From positions 4,398,936-4,462,935 of the forward strand of contig JAUCBN010000017.1 in NCBI GenBank assembly GCA_035048815.1: 64,000 nucleotides of DNA. Direction: 5' to 3'. Under the pieces are notes generated by a model. It was not told where the DNA came from and ran no database searches. It saw nothing but the letters and a program-made list of their open reading frames with translations. Of this stretch, positions 1 through 10,850 are shown piece after piece (position 1 is the first letter of the stretch; each line of letters begins with the position of its first letter). A program made the position numbers and the translations under genes. The stretch comes from Abelmoschus esculentus (taxonomy: Eukaryota; Streptophyta; Magnoliopsida; Malvales; Malvaceae).

Positions 1-64
1 ATCTCTTATATATTTAACCTTTTTCTTACTTTATCCTAAAATTTCTAACACTTAGATTCTATCA

Positions 65-76
65 TGGTATCATAGC
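65..76 (+). other. Degenerate tRNA-iMet primer binding site of the Copia element
   Basis: TGGTATCATAGC follows the LTR end directly. It differs by one base from TGGTATCAGAGC, the usual plant Copia/Gypsy primer site complementary to initiator methionine tRNA. Confidence 0.75.
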
Positions 77-79
77 TAA

Positions 80-590
80 AAGTATCCAAAAAATCAACTC
101 TTAATTGCTGAGTATAACCTTTAGCAACTAACTTTACTTTGTATCTATCTAGAGTCTCATCAGATTTTAACTTAGTTCTATAAACTCATTTACAACCAAT
201 AGGTTGCTTTTCATGTGGTAAAGGTACAAAAGTTCAAGTATTATTCCTTTCTAATGCTTATATTTCTTTTAACATATCTTTTTTCCAATAATTATGTTTA
301 ATTGCTTGATTAACTATTTTTGATACAGACAAATTATATAAACACCTGAAAAATGTTATGAGTAGAAATTCTAAAATCTGGAATATCAACTTGATAGCCC
401 CTGAATTTTTGAAGTTGTCTGCTTTTTGTGGGTCTACTATTTTGTTGTGCAATTTGATCTTCATTTTGAACTTCAGAATTATTCTCTGGTTAAGAACACT
501 ATCTGCAGTAGGTTCTTTTTGTAATTGAAAGTCAACAAGTTGATTAAAAATGATGTCGGCAGAATATTCTTCAGTTTGCACATTAGAACA
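80..590 (-). pseudogene. Inverted Copia pol fragment (integrase-RT linker and start of RT)
   Basis: On the minus strand this reads, with a few stops, through the linker between integrase and reverse transcriptase (SADIIFNQLVDFQLQKEP, DMLKEI) into the conserved RT start, with words such as PLPHEKQPIGCK, VYRTKLKSDETLDRYK and LVAKGYTQQLRVDF. It runs opposite to the RT piece that follows and stops at DTFS, right beside the primer site. The missing middle of RT lies between the two pieces. Non-functional. Confidence 0.8.
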
Positions 591-595
591 AAAAT

Positions 596-1600
596 TTATA
601 CAAAGTAAATCTGATACATCTTTATTTATTAAAGGCAAAGGAAGTAACTTCATTGCTCTTCTTGTATATGTTGATGATATTGTTCTTGTAAGTTTAAATT
701 TATAAGAGATTACTGATATTAAGACTTTTCTTCATAATGCTTTTAAAATTAAAGACTTAAAAAATTTAAAATACCTTTTATGCTACAACAGGCAAAGACA
801 TTAATCTTTGTCAAAGAAAGTATACCTTGGAATTATTGAAAAATTCAATTTTTTTGGATTCTATACCTATTTTTACACCAATTAATGGTATTAAAAGAAT
901 TTCTAAAGCTGAAGAAGTCTTATTAGAAGATATAACTTCTTATAGAAAATTAATAAGAAAGTTGTTATACCTTACTAATACTAGACCAGATATAACTTTT
1001 GTTATACATCAGTTGTCTTAGGTTGTTTCTACTCCTACTAACATTTACATGACAACTACTCATAGAATTCTTAGGTATCTTAAAGGCACTCCTGATTATA
1101 GTCTATTTTTCCCATATGATAATAAGCTTCAAATAAATATATTTTCTATTGATTGAGCTGCTTATTCAGACACTAAAAAATTTACAACAGATTTTTGTAT
1201 TTTTATTGGTTTATCCTTGGTTTCATGAAAATCCTAAAAGCAACATACCATTTTAAGATCCTCTAGTGAAGCTGAATATCGAGCTTTGGTATCAACATCA
1301 TGTGAAATTCAGTGGATTCAATTTTTATTACAAGATTTACATATTAGTTTCACCTCTGCTAATCTTTTCTGTGACAATCCTTCTACTAATAAAATTGTAG
1401 AAAATCATGTGCACCATGAAAGAACAAAGCACATTGAGATCGATTATCATCTTATACGAGAGAATATTCAAAAGAACCTAATCACATTGTTGCTTGTTCC
1501 CAGTTCTCATCAATTTGCAGATTGTTTCACAAAAGCTTTGTTTACTACTTCCTTTAAGGATTCTATTTCCAAGTTGGGCTTACATACTATATATGTTCCA
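596..1600 (+). pseudogene. Copia reverse transcriptase C-terminal part and RNase H, broken
   Basis: The plus strand reads IQSKSDTSLFIKGKGSN followed by LLVYVDDIVL, which holds the RT catalytic YVDD box at about 671-682. Broken frames follow: LTNTRPDITFVIHQLS near 970-1018, and an RNase H part from 1286 with STSCEIQWIQFLL, HERTKHIEIDYHLIRE and FADCFTKAL. Stops and frameshifts occur near 700, 1020 and 1155-1230. RT, RNase H order is the standard Copia order. No functional product is expected. Confidence 0.85.
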
Positions 1601-1602
1601 AC

Positions 1603-1610
1603 TAGAGGGG
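1603..1610 (+). other. Polypurine tract of the Copia element
   Basis: AGAGGGGG lies just before the 3' LTR, where plus-strand DNA synthesis of an LTR element is primed. Confidence 0.6.
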
Positions 1611-1798
1611 GTAACATAATTGTAACTAATTTTTTTCTTGGCTTTCTTGCCAGTTAGGATTAAGTTTAGTTGACAGCTAGAATTATTAATTCTAGTCATC
1701 TCCTATATATGTAACCCTTTTTTTCCTTTGTACAATCCATCGAATAATAAATTCTCAATTCAATTTATCCTAAAATCTCTAATACTCAGATTCTATCA
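1611..1798 (+). repeat. 3' LTR of the Copia element
   Basis: About 188 bp after the purine tract, ending in CA. Its last ~100 bp match positions 1-64 apart from a deletion in the 5' copy. The exact start is uncertain by a few bases. Confidence 0.65.
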
Positions 1799-2914
1799 AC
1801 TAGGTATAACATTTAATATATCCTTCAAAGCTTAGGATTAAAATAAAAATTACCTATATATGTTAATATGCCACATCATCAACATATTAAGAATTTACAG
1901 TTCAATAACTAAAATATAACAAATCAGTAATATAAGTGATCGAAATATATCTTCTAAAATTTTAATGATCCAAATAAGATAAAACCGAAACAAAAGTAAC
2001 ATCTAGTTTATCCAAAGATCAATGGTAGGTAGCTAGGTTAGGAGTATTGTGTTCAAAAGCAAAATGATGGGGCCTTGGTTATTCTCCTTGAGTATCTTCA
2101 TTTCTACCCAAAGTTTGTGACACAGAAAATGAAAAGAGAATATAAAAAATTGGAAGGTCAAACCCACTCCACATCACATGCCATCATTTCTCCACAATCT
2201 TCAGCAATTTAAAATGAAAATAATTGTGCTTTTTCTTCTCCCTTGTTGATTGAATAGTACATACAATAAGCTGAGGGAATGTGCCAGCCATTAAAACATA
2301 AAGAAAGCTTTAAACAAGTCTTAGAAAATGACGTTTGGGAATCAAGAATTAGTCACTTTTTTGGTTTTGGACTGGTGGTTGCCATTTGTACAGGGAGAAC
2401 TTTTGAGAAACCAATGAGGAGAATAATATATATGATAATTTTAGACATTAAAATTCACTTTATAGAATGAAAAATATATATCATTGTTTTAAATAATTAA
2501 TTTAATATTTTATTAATAAATATATAAACATGATCAAACTTTATTAAATATTTATTAAGAAAACACCCTAAATCTAAAACACTAACGTATAGGATTGTCA
2601 CTTGAAAAATTTATAAAACTGTAAAAGTAGAAAATGAGGCCTTGATCATGCGTTCACGACAAGGCTAATAAATACGAAAATAGTGTAACAAACATAATCG
2701 TTTTATACGATATTTAGATTAGTCAAATATTTTTTATTAAATCAAAGATATTAAATGTTTAAAATAATAAGTCTTATGAACTCAACAAGTGTTCCAGTAG
2801 AAAAATAAATAATATTTATCTTAGGAGACACGAGTTTAAATTGTTTTGTCTACATGGTACTTGTTCACTATTACAGGGTTAAGAATATCTATTAACAAAT
2901 ACTACATTTTAATC
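1799..2914. other. AT-rich intergenic DNA, nothing recognised
   Basis: No ORF with recognisable protein similarity, no RNA gene and no clear repeat structure. The 63-codon ORF at 2279-2470 looks like chance. Confidence 0.5.
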
Positions 2915-3843
2915 ACCTTTAAACGAGTCGAGCTCGTGTAGTGTTAAGCTCGGCTCGGCTCGTTAAAATTTCGAATCGAGTTTGAACTTGAGTAATTTTA
3001 AACGAGCCTAAAAAATTTGAGCTCGGCTCGACTCATTAAGAACTCGAGTCGAGTTTGAGTTTTTTTATCCTAATCGAGTCAAGTATTAGTCTCGAGTAAC
3101 TCTTATCTCTCGAGTCTCATTTAAAACCTAATGGAGAAAAATCTTTGATAACCAAGTTGTGTACACTCAAGCTTGTTAATTTTAGGCTTTAGTATATTAA
3201 TTTAGGGTTTAAAACTTATGTTTATGGTTTTAAATTTAAAATTTTAGATTTTAAATTAATAAAAAATAGTATATTTATATTTTGAAATAGATCGTGAGCT
3301 TTTCGAGTCGAGTATCATGTAGATCAGCTCAGCTCGTTAAGATTTCGAATCGAGTTTGAGCTTGAGTAATTTTAAACGAGCCTAAAAAAATCTGAGCTCG
3401 GCTCGTCTCATTAAGAACTCGAATCGAGTTCGAGTTTTTCTTTCGATCCTAATCGAGCCAAGTATTGACCGATCTTTGATTGTGTTAAACTCGAGTAACT
3501 CTTATCTCTTAAGTCTCATTTAAAGCCTAATGGAGAAAAATCTTTAATACACAAGTTGTGTACGCTCAAACTTGTTAATTTTAGACTTTAGTATGTTACT
3601 TTAGGGTTTAAAACTTATGTTTAGGGTTTTAAATTTAAAATTTTACATTTTAAATTAATAAAAAATAATATATTTATATTTTCAAGTAGCTCGTGAGCTT
3701 TTCGAGTCGGGTATCATTAGCTCGCCTCGATAAGAACTCGAGTCGAATTCGAGTTCGAGTCCAATTGAATTGAGTTTTGATCGAGCTTTGACCAAGTCGA
3801 ATTCGAATAACTCGTGATCTGTCTTGTCTTATTTACGACCCTG
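2915..3843. repeat. CG-rich dispersed repeat, two tandem units of about 398 bp
   Basis: Two direct copies with the same order: a CG-rich block built from GAGCTCGGCTCG-like words, then an AT block starting CTAATGGAGAAAAATCTTT (3129 and 3527) and ending ATCGTGAGCTTTTCGAGTC or a close variant. A partial third CG-rich block closes the repeat at 3720-3843. CAGGGTT (2875) and GACCCTG (about 3837-3843) lie near the two ends and resemble hAT-type termini, but I find no matching target duplication, so the class stays open. Confidence 0.65.
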
Positions 3844-3992
3844 GCCATGATTATGAATATTGTATAGATTACAATATTGTATAAGTTCATAATTTTTTTT
3901 GGCTATTAAAAATTATTTAGTATTTAAGATTTCAATGCAATTAATATTTTCTTTTTTTTTTCTTGTTTATTTGACTAAAGAGAAACAGAGAG

Positions 3993-4331
3993 GTGGAGAT
4001 GTTGTCTTTGTTTGAGTTTCAAACCTCATCATTGAAACCGTTTCAAACCTCATCATTGAAACCCTTAAACAAAAAGAAGCTCCACTTCATTTTGTCCACA
4101 AAGTGGTCGTGTAAGGAACCTTCACTTCTTTATCTTTTATATGGAACTCGATCCCTTTCAGAGTTTTGGAAGGAAAACATAGAAACCATGTTCACTAGGC
4201 TACCAGGGACAAGTTACTTTAGAAAGATTCCGACCAATCTACATCGTACATCAAGTGTAGGGATAAATCGAGAGTTGCTAAGAGACAATTGTATATTTTA
4301 TTGTAGAATTTTGATTTTCAAATCGTTTTAA
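3993..4331 (+). CDS. Unrecognised 112-codon ORF, possibly a gene fragment
   Basis: ATG to TAA without a recognisable domain. Near its start there is a tandem duplication of about 24 bp containing TTTCAAACCTCATCATTGAA, giving the repeated peptide FQTSSLKP. No introns, partner genes or promoter are evident. In AT-rich plant DNA an ORF of this size can arise by chance, so I do not claim it is a gene. Confidence 0.15.
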   Translation: MEMLSLFEFQTSSLKPFQTSSLKPLNKKKLHFILSTKWSCKEPSLLYLLYGTRSLSEFWKENIETMFTRLPGTSYFRKIPTNLHRTSSVGINRELLRDNCIFYCRILIFKSF

Positions 4332-4650
4332 GTTGGATAAACGAAGATGATGACCAATCTTTGACGACATGAATTGATTTCAACAATCTATTATTTTAGT
4401 GCAATTCTGATATATCTCGAAAAAAATATATAAAGACTAAAATTTTCAATATTATTAAATAAAAAAACTGATTTAACCCTTCAAATGCAACTGAAATTAA
4501 AACAACATATGTTTTCACATTTCTTGCACAACCCCCACACCTTTAGCACGGCATAATCTCCTCTTATAGTGGCATCCTTGCTGTTGGCATCCAATAATTT
4601 TTAAAAACACGTCATTTATTGCATTAATTAATCATAAAGAATCATTTAAT

Positions 4651-4914
4651 GGAGAAATTATATCATGGATAAGTCTCATCATATGTCCATGGGACTAACC
4701 GTTAAAAATCACAAACTTCGTCAATTTTTTCATGTCATATTTTTTTTTCAAGTGAATCTTTACTTGAAAAAATTATTTTTAGAATGAATTAACAATAAAT
4801 ATAAATAAAAATTCACTTAAAAATATGATACAAAAAAAATGATAAGATAAATACTTTTTAGTGGTTAGTATTATAAATGACATAATAAAACTTATCCATA
4901 ATATAATTTCTTCC
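4651..4914. mobile_element. MITE-like element, copy A
   Basis: 264 bp with terminal inverted repeats: the left end starts GGAGAAATTATATCATGGAT and the right end, read on the other strand, starts GGAAGAAATTATATTATGG. The two ends are flanked by the direct repeat TTTAAT (4645-4650 and 4915-4920), which fits a target site duplication. There is no coding sequence. A related element lies at 6370-6645. Confidence 0.7.
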
Positions 4915-5037
4915 TTTAATGACAAGTTGTCAGGCTCCCATTGGCGATTTCATGTGCATAGGGAAGGTAGTTCCTTCTAATTATTTCATGTACAATATGT
5001 TTGCTTCTATTATTATTATTATCAATATTTTTTAGGG

Positions 5038-5455
5038 TAAATTACAACATAAATCACTTAATTATAAGTAAAATAATATTTGAGTTATATAATTATTAAA
5101 AATTATATTTAAATCATCAATTATTAAAGATTACGTTTAGATCATTTAATTATGGATATGATTGCAATTTGGATCACTCTTCATAGGTAAAAATATATAT
5201 ATCAATTTGTGTATGAGATTAATTAATGATTTCAAATGAAGTATTTTAGTGTTACAAGGATATACAAGTGATTTGGAAGGAAAAATGTTTAATTTGATGT
5301 ATGTTTAAATAGGAAGGGTGATTCAAATGTAATTTTTAATGATTAGGTGACCCAAATATAACCGTACACATAATTAAGTGACTTAAATATATCTTTTAAT
5401 AACCGAGTCACCTAAATGTATTATTTTTTATAATTGAGTAGTTAAAGAAATAATT
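5038..5455. mobile_element. Foldback/MITE-like element, copy 1
   Basis: The left half (AAATCACTTAATTATAA, then repeats of the same kind about 40 bp apart) recurs in inverted form in the right half (TTATAATTGAGTAG, GTGACCCAAATATAACCG). The whole folds on itself. The central part, with ATTAATGATTTCAAATGAAG, appears in reverse complement in the element at 17345-17765 in intron 1 of the NIP gene, so both belong to one family. No ORF. Confidence 0.65.
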
Positions 5456-6184
5456 ATTATTCTTAGAGGTCACGGGTTAAAGCATCACTAGTATCATTGC
5501 AATCGATAAAAAATAATTAATACTATGAATATTACTTCATGAGTTATTTTAAATATTATGTTTTAAAATTATAATTGTAATTTTGTTTTTATTATAATCT
5601 TTAAAATTATTATGATATGACCGTTACGTTTGTAATATAATATTATATTAATCAAGGTTTTGGTTTTGGACTGAAGATGCTTGTTTATTACTACAATATT
5701 ATCATTATTGGACGGGTAGTGTAATAATATTAAAATAGAAGTGACAGTGATATGGTGACAGACAATGTGGGGTGGGGGTCTTTTGTCATCATGCTGGGCT
5801 CGGGGGATATACATCAAAAAAGAAGATCGGACGGTTCTACAACTTCTGTGACTTAAGGCTTCCGTCCCTTTAGCATTCATTGTTAAAGCCGAAAGAGCTG
5901 TCACAAGAGGGTCCTGTTTGCCTTGACATTTTTTATTTTCCCATCAGATCTCTACTCCTTTGTACTCAAAATGATCCAACGGTGGATTGGAAAGTTTGTG
6001 ATTTGAAGGAAGCGGTGACTTTAGCAATAGTATTAAAGAGGGTGATTCAAATGATGCATGTGCATTGACTTTTTATTACAAATGTGGAATTTTGGTTTTG
6101 ATCCCTCAACTAAGACTAAAATTGGGATTTAGTCCTTTTTCTAATTTAATTATGATGGTTACAGTAGTATCTGTTCTAGAGTAT
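5456..6184. other. Intergenic DNA, nothing recognised
   Basis: Contains short ORFs on both strands (5569-5904 minus, 5880-6068 plus) without recognisable similarity. No repeat boundary or RNA gene is seen. Confidence 0.4.
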
Positions 6185-6290
6185 ACTCTCAATCATTGGA
6201 TATTGATCGTTCGATCACTATGCTAACATTATACTCTTAACCATTGGAAATTGATCGCTCAATCACTATACTGACATTATTAGTGCTAGA
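6185..6290. repeat. Short tandem duplication of about 50 bp
   Basis: The phrase (A/T)CTCAATCATTGGATATTGATCG... is followed by a near copy, ACTCTTAACCATTGGAAATTG..., each continuing into ATCACTAT(G/A)CT(A/G)ACATTAT. Confidence 0.55.
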
Positions 6291-6369
6291 ACCCGTGACT
6301 ATTAGGAACAACAACCGTTCTTTTAACTATTGAGGCTAGATGGTTCGTGTTGAGATTTAGTCCTATAAT

Positions 6370-6645
6370 ATCACTATAATATGAGAAATTATATTATAGG
6401 TTAGTTCCGCCATGTCATCTATGACACCAACCGATCAAATGCATCGCACTTTATTACTTTTTTATTTTATCTTTCTTACTAAGGGAATCTTAACTAATAT
6501 TTACAATAAATTAAATTAAAAACAGTTTTTACTAAGTGAAACTTCTCTTTGTAAAAAAGATGAGACGAAATATATTAATGAAATGGATGTATTTGATTGG
6601 TTAGTCCCATAGATAACGTAACAAGAATAACTCATAATATAATTT
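6370..6645. mobile_element. MITE-like element, copy B
   Basis: The left arm starts near 6383 with GAGAAATTATATTATAGGTTAG and matches the reverse complement of the right arm near 6625-6650 (GATAAATTATATTATGAG). The arms also share CATGTCATCTATG / ATCTATGGGACTAACC-like sequence. The termini resemble the MITE at 4651-4914. The exact ends and target duplication are not clear. Confidence 0.6.
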
Positions 6646-6709
6646 ATCCATTAACAAATAACTATTTCAATTAAAATGCTTATTTGTTATTTTAGATATC
6701 TTTTATTAT

Positions 6710-6999
6710 TGTAATCACCGTTTTTGGTCCGGGGAGTCGCCACCAATCTTTTCCGAGTGCGATTGGAACACCAAAATCAGGGTCTGCGAATCAGAGTTGA
6801 GTCCGGGAGTCTGTTACGCGTAAGGAAGGATGAGCACCCATACAATGCCCGAAATCGACACCTGTCGGTTACAAAATATTTTATATGATCGAAAATATAA
6901 ACTCAGTATTAAATTTATGATCCCATAATATTTTAACCTGCAAAATAAAAATAAGTTAAATAACGAAAATATGATAAAATAATAATAATGTTAAAACAC

Positions 7000-7031
<32 letters not shown>

Positions 7032-7090
7032 ATGTATAATAATACATATAATAACGATACTAAAAATAATACTAATACTAATAATACTAC

Positions 7091-7163
<73 letters not shown>

Positions 7164-8409
7164 GAAATATATATATTCATATATATATACATTATGCTAA
7201 TACTATTAAAATGATAACAATAAATAAATAAGTAACAATACATAATAAGATTATAGTAACTAAAATAGTTATGATTAAGATTATAATAATGTTAATAGTA
7301 ACAATAATAACTTAATAATAATATAATGATAAAAACTTAATATTATTATTGATATGGACCGATTTGCAAAAGAAATAGACTTGTAAGGTTAAAATATATG
7401 AAATAAGGACTAAAATCAAATAATATATAATTATAATGCTAAAAAACATGAAATAGGGACCAAAATTGAAGCTGAAGCGAATAGAGAGGCCATGGTAGAA
7501 ACTCGCAGGAAACACAGGGACTGAGGGTATGATTTTCCCTCTTTTACGGTTTATGCCCCGGTTTGGGTCGGATGGACGGGTTTGGTGCGGGTCTGGACCG
7601 TGAAACAGCGTCGTTTTAGGCCCGATGAACCAGCATCAAAACGGTGTCGTTTTAGGCTTAATATAAAGACTCCAATGTGTTTTGTTTTGCTCATTTTTGC
7701 TCCTCCTTCATGAAGCTACTGGTTAGAGTTTCTTTTGAAGCTCTCAACTCCTGGGAAATCTCCAGCGTCAGACCATCGTCCACGGTCGCACTGGCGGCGG
7801 CGCCGCTGTCCTCCAATGGCCGGAAGAGAAAAAGGTGGAGGCTTTCCGATGTGTTTCAACGCGTAGAATATGATTCCGGACTCGGTTTTTTAAACTAGTG
7901 CCTCTAGCAACGTAGATCTACAAAAGATAAGTCGAATATCTTTTATTCTTTTACCTTTTCTTTCTTTTTTTTTACTTCCAATTACTACTCCAATCTCTTG
8001 GTTTTTTGTTCGAATATCTGGATGGTATTTTCTCTGAGATTGGTTCGAATATTTTTTGATTCAAAATCTGAAAAAGGGACCTCCCCATTACATGTTCGAA
8101 TGGGTACTTATACCCATGATTTTACATATAAAATATATATTTTTCTATTCTCAGATCCAAAATCCTTCTTTAATATTTGCAGGTTTGACGAGATGCTTGG
8201 GCGGTAGGGCGGTGGAGCAGTGCGACGGCCGGACATCCGGGCTAATGGGCACGAAGATTAGAGGCTTCCTAAGGCGGCGGCTAGGGTTTGCAGGGTTGAT
8301 CAGATACTAGAGTTTAGTTATGTTTAGGGGCTGGGCTTATTTATTTGTAATTGGATCTGGATTTAATAAAATGGATCTGGGTTTCCTATATGTTTAATGG
8401 GTTATTACA
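6710..8409 (-). repeat. E1 3' LTR (1.7 kb)
   Basis: Begins TGTAATCACCG and ends GGGTTATTACA on the plus strand. It is a direct repeat of 12820-14494. It contains a TAA microsatellite at 7091-7160 and a GC-richer block near 7780-7840 and 8200-8290. Confidence 0.9.
7091..7160. repeat. TAA microsatellite in the E1 LTR
   Basis: About 23 uninterrupted TAA/ATA units. The matching tract in the other LTR (13195-13231) has about 12. ORFs made only of Asn, Leu, Tyr or Ile here are artefacts. Confidence 0.95.
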
Positions 8410-8422
8410 GCTGCCCCTCTTT
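8410..8422 (-). other. Polypurine tract of E1
   Basis: On the minus strand AAAGAGGGGCAGC directly precedes the LTR start TGTAATAACCC. Confidence 0.75.
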
Positions 8423-8485
8423 GTTCATTGTTGTGTAACAGCAATAGAGCAAAGATAAAGAATAACCCATTTCATCTAGTATGAT

Positions 8486-8842
8486 TTAATGGTTCTTCTT
8501 TGGCGAGGTAAGGGTTCTTTTGGCAAAGTTTGAGGTTCTTTTGGTTGAGGTTAAGGTTTTTCTGGTAAGGTTGAAGTTCTTTAGGTAAAGTTGTGGTTCT
8601 TTTTTTTTTGGTGAGGTTTGGATTTCTTCGGCCATCGCTTCTTCTTGTGGAGCTTTGACTTGATCAACTCCACTGCCTTTGTCTGCAAAATCTTCAAAAT
8701 GAGGAGATCCGTTGAACATAACAAAATAAGCTTGGCTTGCTACGACACTAGAGAAAACTTGATCTTGCTGCAACATTGATAGACAAGCAAGGGCCGCCAA
8801 GCTGGATTCAGCTGCATCCGATGAAGAAGCATGATCTGACAT
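8486..8842 (-). CDS. 118-codon ORF in E1 interior, function unknown
   Basis: The N-terminal part (MSDHASSSDAAESSLAALAC...) is Ala/Ser-rich with acidic stretches. The C-terminal third is made of repeated Lys/Thr-rich words such as TRKTLTSTKR and AKRTLTSPKK. These come from a tandem DNA repeat of about 28 bp (GGTTCTTTTGGCAAAG-like) at 8488-8620. The ORF is sense to E1 and lies between the satellite-like array and the 3' LTR, a position that is usually untranslated in Ogre elements. I recognise no domain. It may be a chance reading of repeat sequence. Confidence 0.25.
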   Translation of the reverse strand: MSDHASSSDAAESSLAALACLSMLQQDQVFSSVVASQAYFVMFNGSPHFEDFADKGSGVDQVKAPQEEAMAEEIQTSPKKKEPQLYLKNFNLTRKTLTSTKRTSNFAKRTLTSPKKNH

Positions 8843-9049
8843 ATATATTTTCTTCTTCCTTTCTTCTTCTTCCTATTTTTTTTAATTTTCATTTTTTTAT
8901 TTTTCTAGTAAATATATAATATCCGTAAATACAAAATTTGATCAAGTTGCACCATCAACGGTAAAACGAGACCAATCAAACTGTGATATGCTTATGCCAT
9001 CAATGGCAAGAATGAGAACTTGTTAGAACTGATCGAAGAGGCAAGACTT

Positions 9050-10437
9050 AAAGTAAAAGGTTGTATCTTATCCGCACCATCAACGGAAAGGTAAGATAAC
9101 ATTTCAGCAACTTAGATCCTACTCCGCCGTCAACGGAGAAGTAAGATTGAACTTTGTTGATTCAGATCTGGCCACACCATCAACGGGGATAAGATCAAAT
9201 TTCAACACTTTGGACCCTATTACCCCATCAACGGAGAAACAGGATCAGATTGGATCTATCCACTCCATCAACGGAGAGGTAAGATCAAGTCTGGATCATA
9301 CTGCCCCATCAACGGTGAAGTATGATTAAATGGGATCTGGCCATACCATCAACGGGGACGAGATCAAGTCTGCAATTTGGATCCTACTGCACCATCAACG
9401 AGAAGCAGGACTGAGTTGGATCTATCCACTCCATCAACGGAGGGGTAAGATTAAGTCTGTATCATACTGCGCCATCAACGGAGAAGCATGATTGAATGGG
9501 ACCTGGCCATACCATCAACGGGAACGAGATCAAGTCTGTGATTTGGATCCTACTGCGCCATCAACGGAGAAGCAGGACTGAGTTGGATCTATCCACTCCA
9601 TCAACGGAGGGGTAAGATCAAGTCTGGATCATACTGCTCCATCAACGGAGAAGCATGGGATCTGGCCACACCATCAACGGGGACGAGATCAAGTCTGTAA
9701 CTCGAATCCTATTACACCATCAACGAAGAAACAGGACCGGGTTGGGATCTATCTACTTTATCAACAGAGGGGTAAAATCAAGTCTGGATCATACTGCACC
9801 ATCAACGGCGAAGCATGATTGAATGAGATCTAGCCACACGATTAACGGGGACAAGATCAAGTCTGTAATTCAAATCCTATTACGCCATCAACGGAGAAAC
9901 AAGACCGGGTTGGATCTATCCACTCCATCAACGGAGGGGTAAGATCAAGTCTAGATCATACTGCACTATTAACGGAGAAGCATGATTGAATAGGATCTGG
10001 CCACACCATCAACGGGGACGAGATCAAGTCTGTGATTTGGATCCTACTGCGCCATCAACGAAGAAGCAGGACTGAGTTAGATCTATCCACTCCATCAACG
10101 GAAGGGTAAGATCAAGTCTGGATCATACTGCTCTATCAACGGATAAGTATGAGATCTGGCCGCACCATCAACGGGGACAAGATCAAGTTTGTAATTCGAA
10201 TCCTATTACGCCATCAACGGAGAAACAAGACCGAGTTGGATCTATCCACTCCATCAACGGAGGGGTGAGATCAAGTCTGGATCATACTGCTCTATCAACG
10301 GAGAAGCATGGGATTTGGCCACACCATCAAGGGGGACGAGATCAAGTATGTGTTTGGATCCTACTACACCATCAACGGAGAAGCAGGACTGAGTTGGATC
10401 TATCCACTCCATCAACGGAAGAGGAAGATCAAGTCTA
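9050..10437. repeat. Higher-order tandem array of CATCAACGG units in E1
   Basis: About thirty-four copies of a 40-44-bp unit carrying CCATCAACGG. They are organised in sets of four distinct units, giving a higher-order period of about 160-170 bp repeated roughly eight times. Marker words such as GGATCCTACTGC (9381, 9546, 10039 and variants), CTATCCACTCCATCAACGG and ATCTGGCCACACCATCAACG recur in fixed order. Copies differ by point changes and small deletions (several lack ATTGAAT). In E1's orientation the array lies upstream of the 3' LTR, where Ogre elements are known to carry variable tandem repeats. Confidence 0.9.
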
Positions 10438-10481
10438 GAAGATCTAAATATCTGATTCAATTGATGTCATGTATCTTCTTT

Positions 10482-10850
10482 GCATTTTTCCCAAATGCAC
10501 AGGGATCAACGGATTTGATATGCCTTTACCGGTAGCCGTTTGCTCTGGGCTAGCTGTACCATTACTCTGGGTATAATCATTTGGTTCCAAGGATTTAATT
10601 CCTTGACCATTCGTAAAAATGGATTTCAATGGACATTTGAATGGTCCTTATCAATGCATTTTTCCCAAATGCACAGGGATTAACGGATTTGTTTTGCCTT
10701 CACCGGTAGCCGTTTGCTCCGGACTAGTTGTACCATTTCCCTGGATACAAGTAGTTTGCACCAATCACAAGATTGAATTTTTCCAAAGGAATGGATTTCC
10801 TTCGACCATTCGCGAAAATATATTTTTGAAGGACATTTGAATTGTCCAAT
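10482..10850. repeat. Two-copy tandem repeat, period about 174 bp
   Basis: GCATTTTTCCCAAATGCACA at 10482 recurs at 10656. Each copy is followed by ACGGATTTG, CACCGGTAGCCGTTTGCTC (with small changes), a GTACCATT stretch and GACCATTCG(T/C)(A/G)AAA. The second copy is slightly longer. Confidence 0.8.

Larger units (their letters stand above)
1..1798 (+). mobile_element. Decayed Copia LTR retrotransposon with inverted interior
   Basis: Positions 1-64 match the end of a 3' LTR copy finishing at 1798; both end in ATTCTATCA, and the 5' copy has an internal deletion and is cut by the window edge. A primer-site-like sequence follows the 5' LTR and a purine tract precedes the 3' LTR. The interior holds two pol pieces in opposite orientations instead of one open gag-pol. 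The element is dead and short (under 1.8 kb visible). Copia identity comes from the YVDD reverse transcriptase motif and the RNase H tail. Confidence 0.85.

Noticed and set aside
6933..7243. ORFs of poly-Leu, poly-Tyr, poly-Ile and poly-Asn on both strands (also 13043-13314)
   Set aside because: They are frame readings of a TAA microsatellite in the E1 LTRs.
7677..8310. ORFs of 60-84 codons in the E1 LTR with a GC-rich, gene-like start
   Set aside because: They lie inside an LTR, antisense to the element, and are not kept equally in the two LTR copies.
9050..10437. CRISPR-like regular array with repeated CATCAACGG
   Set aside because: The spacers are themselves repeated in fixed order and the host is a plant; it is a higher-order tandem repeat.
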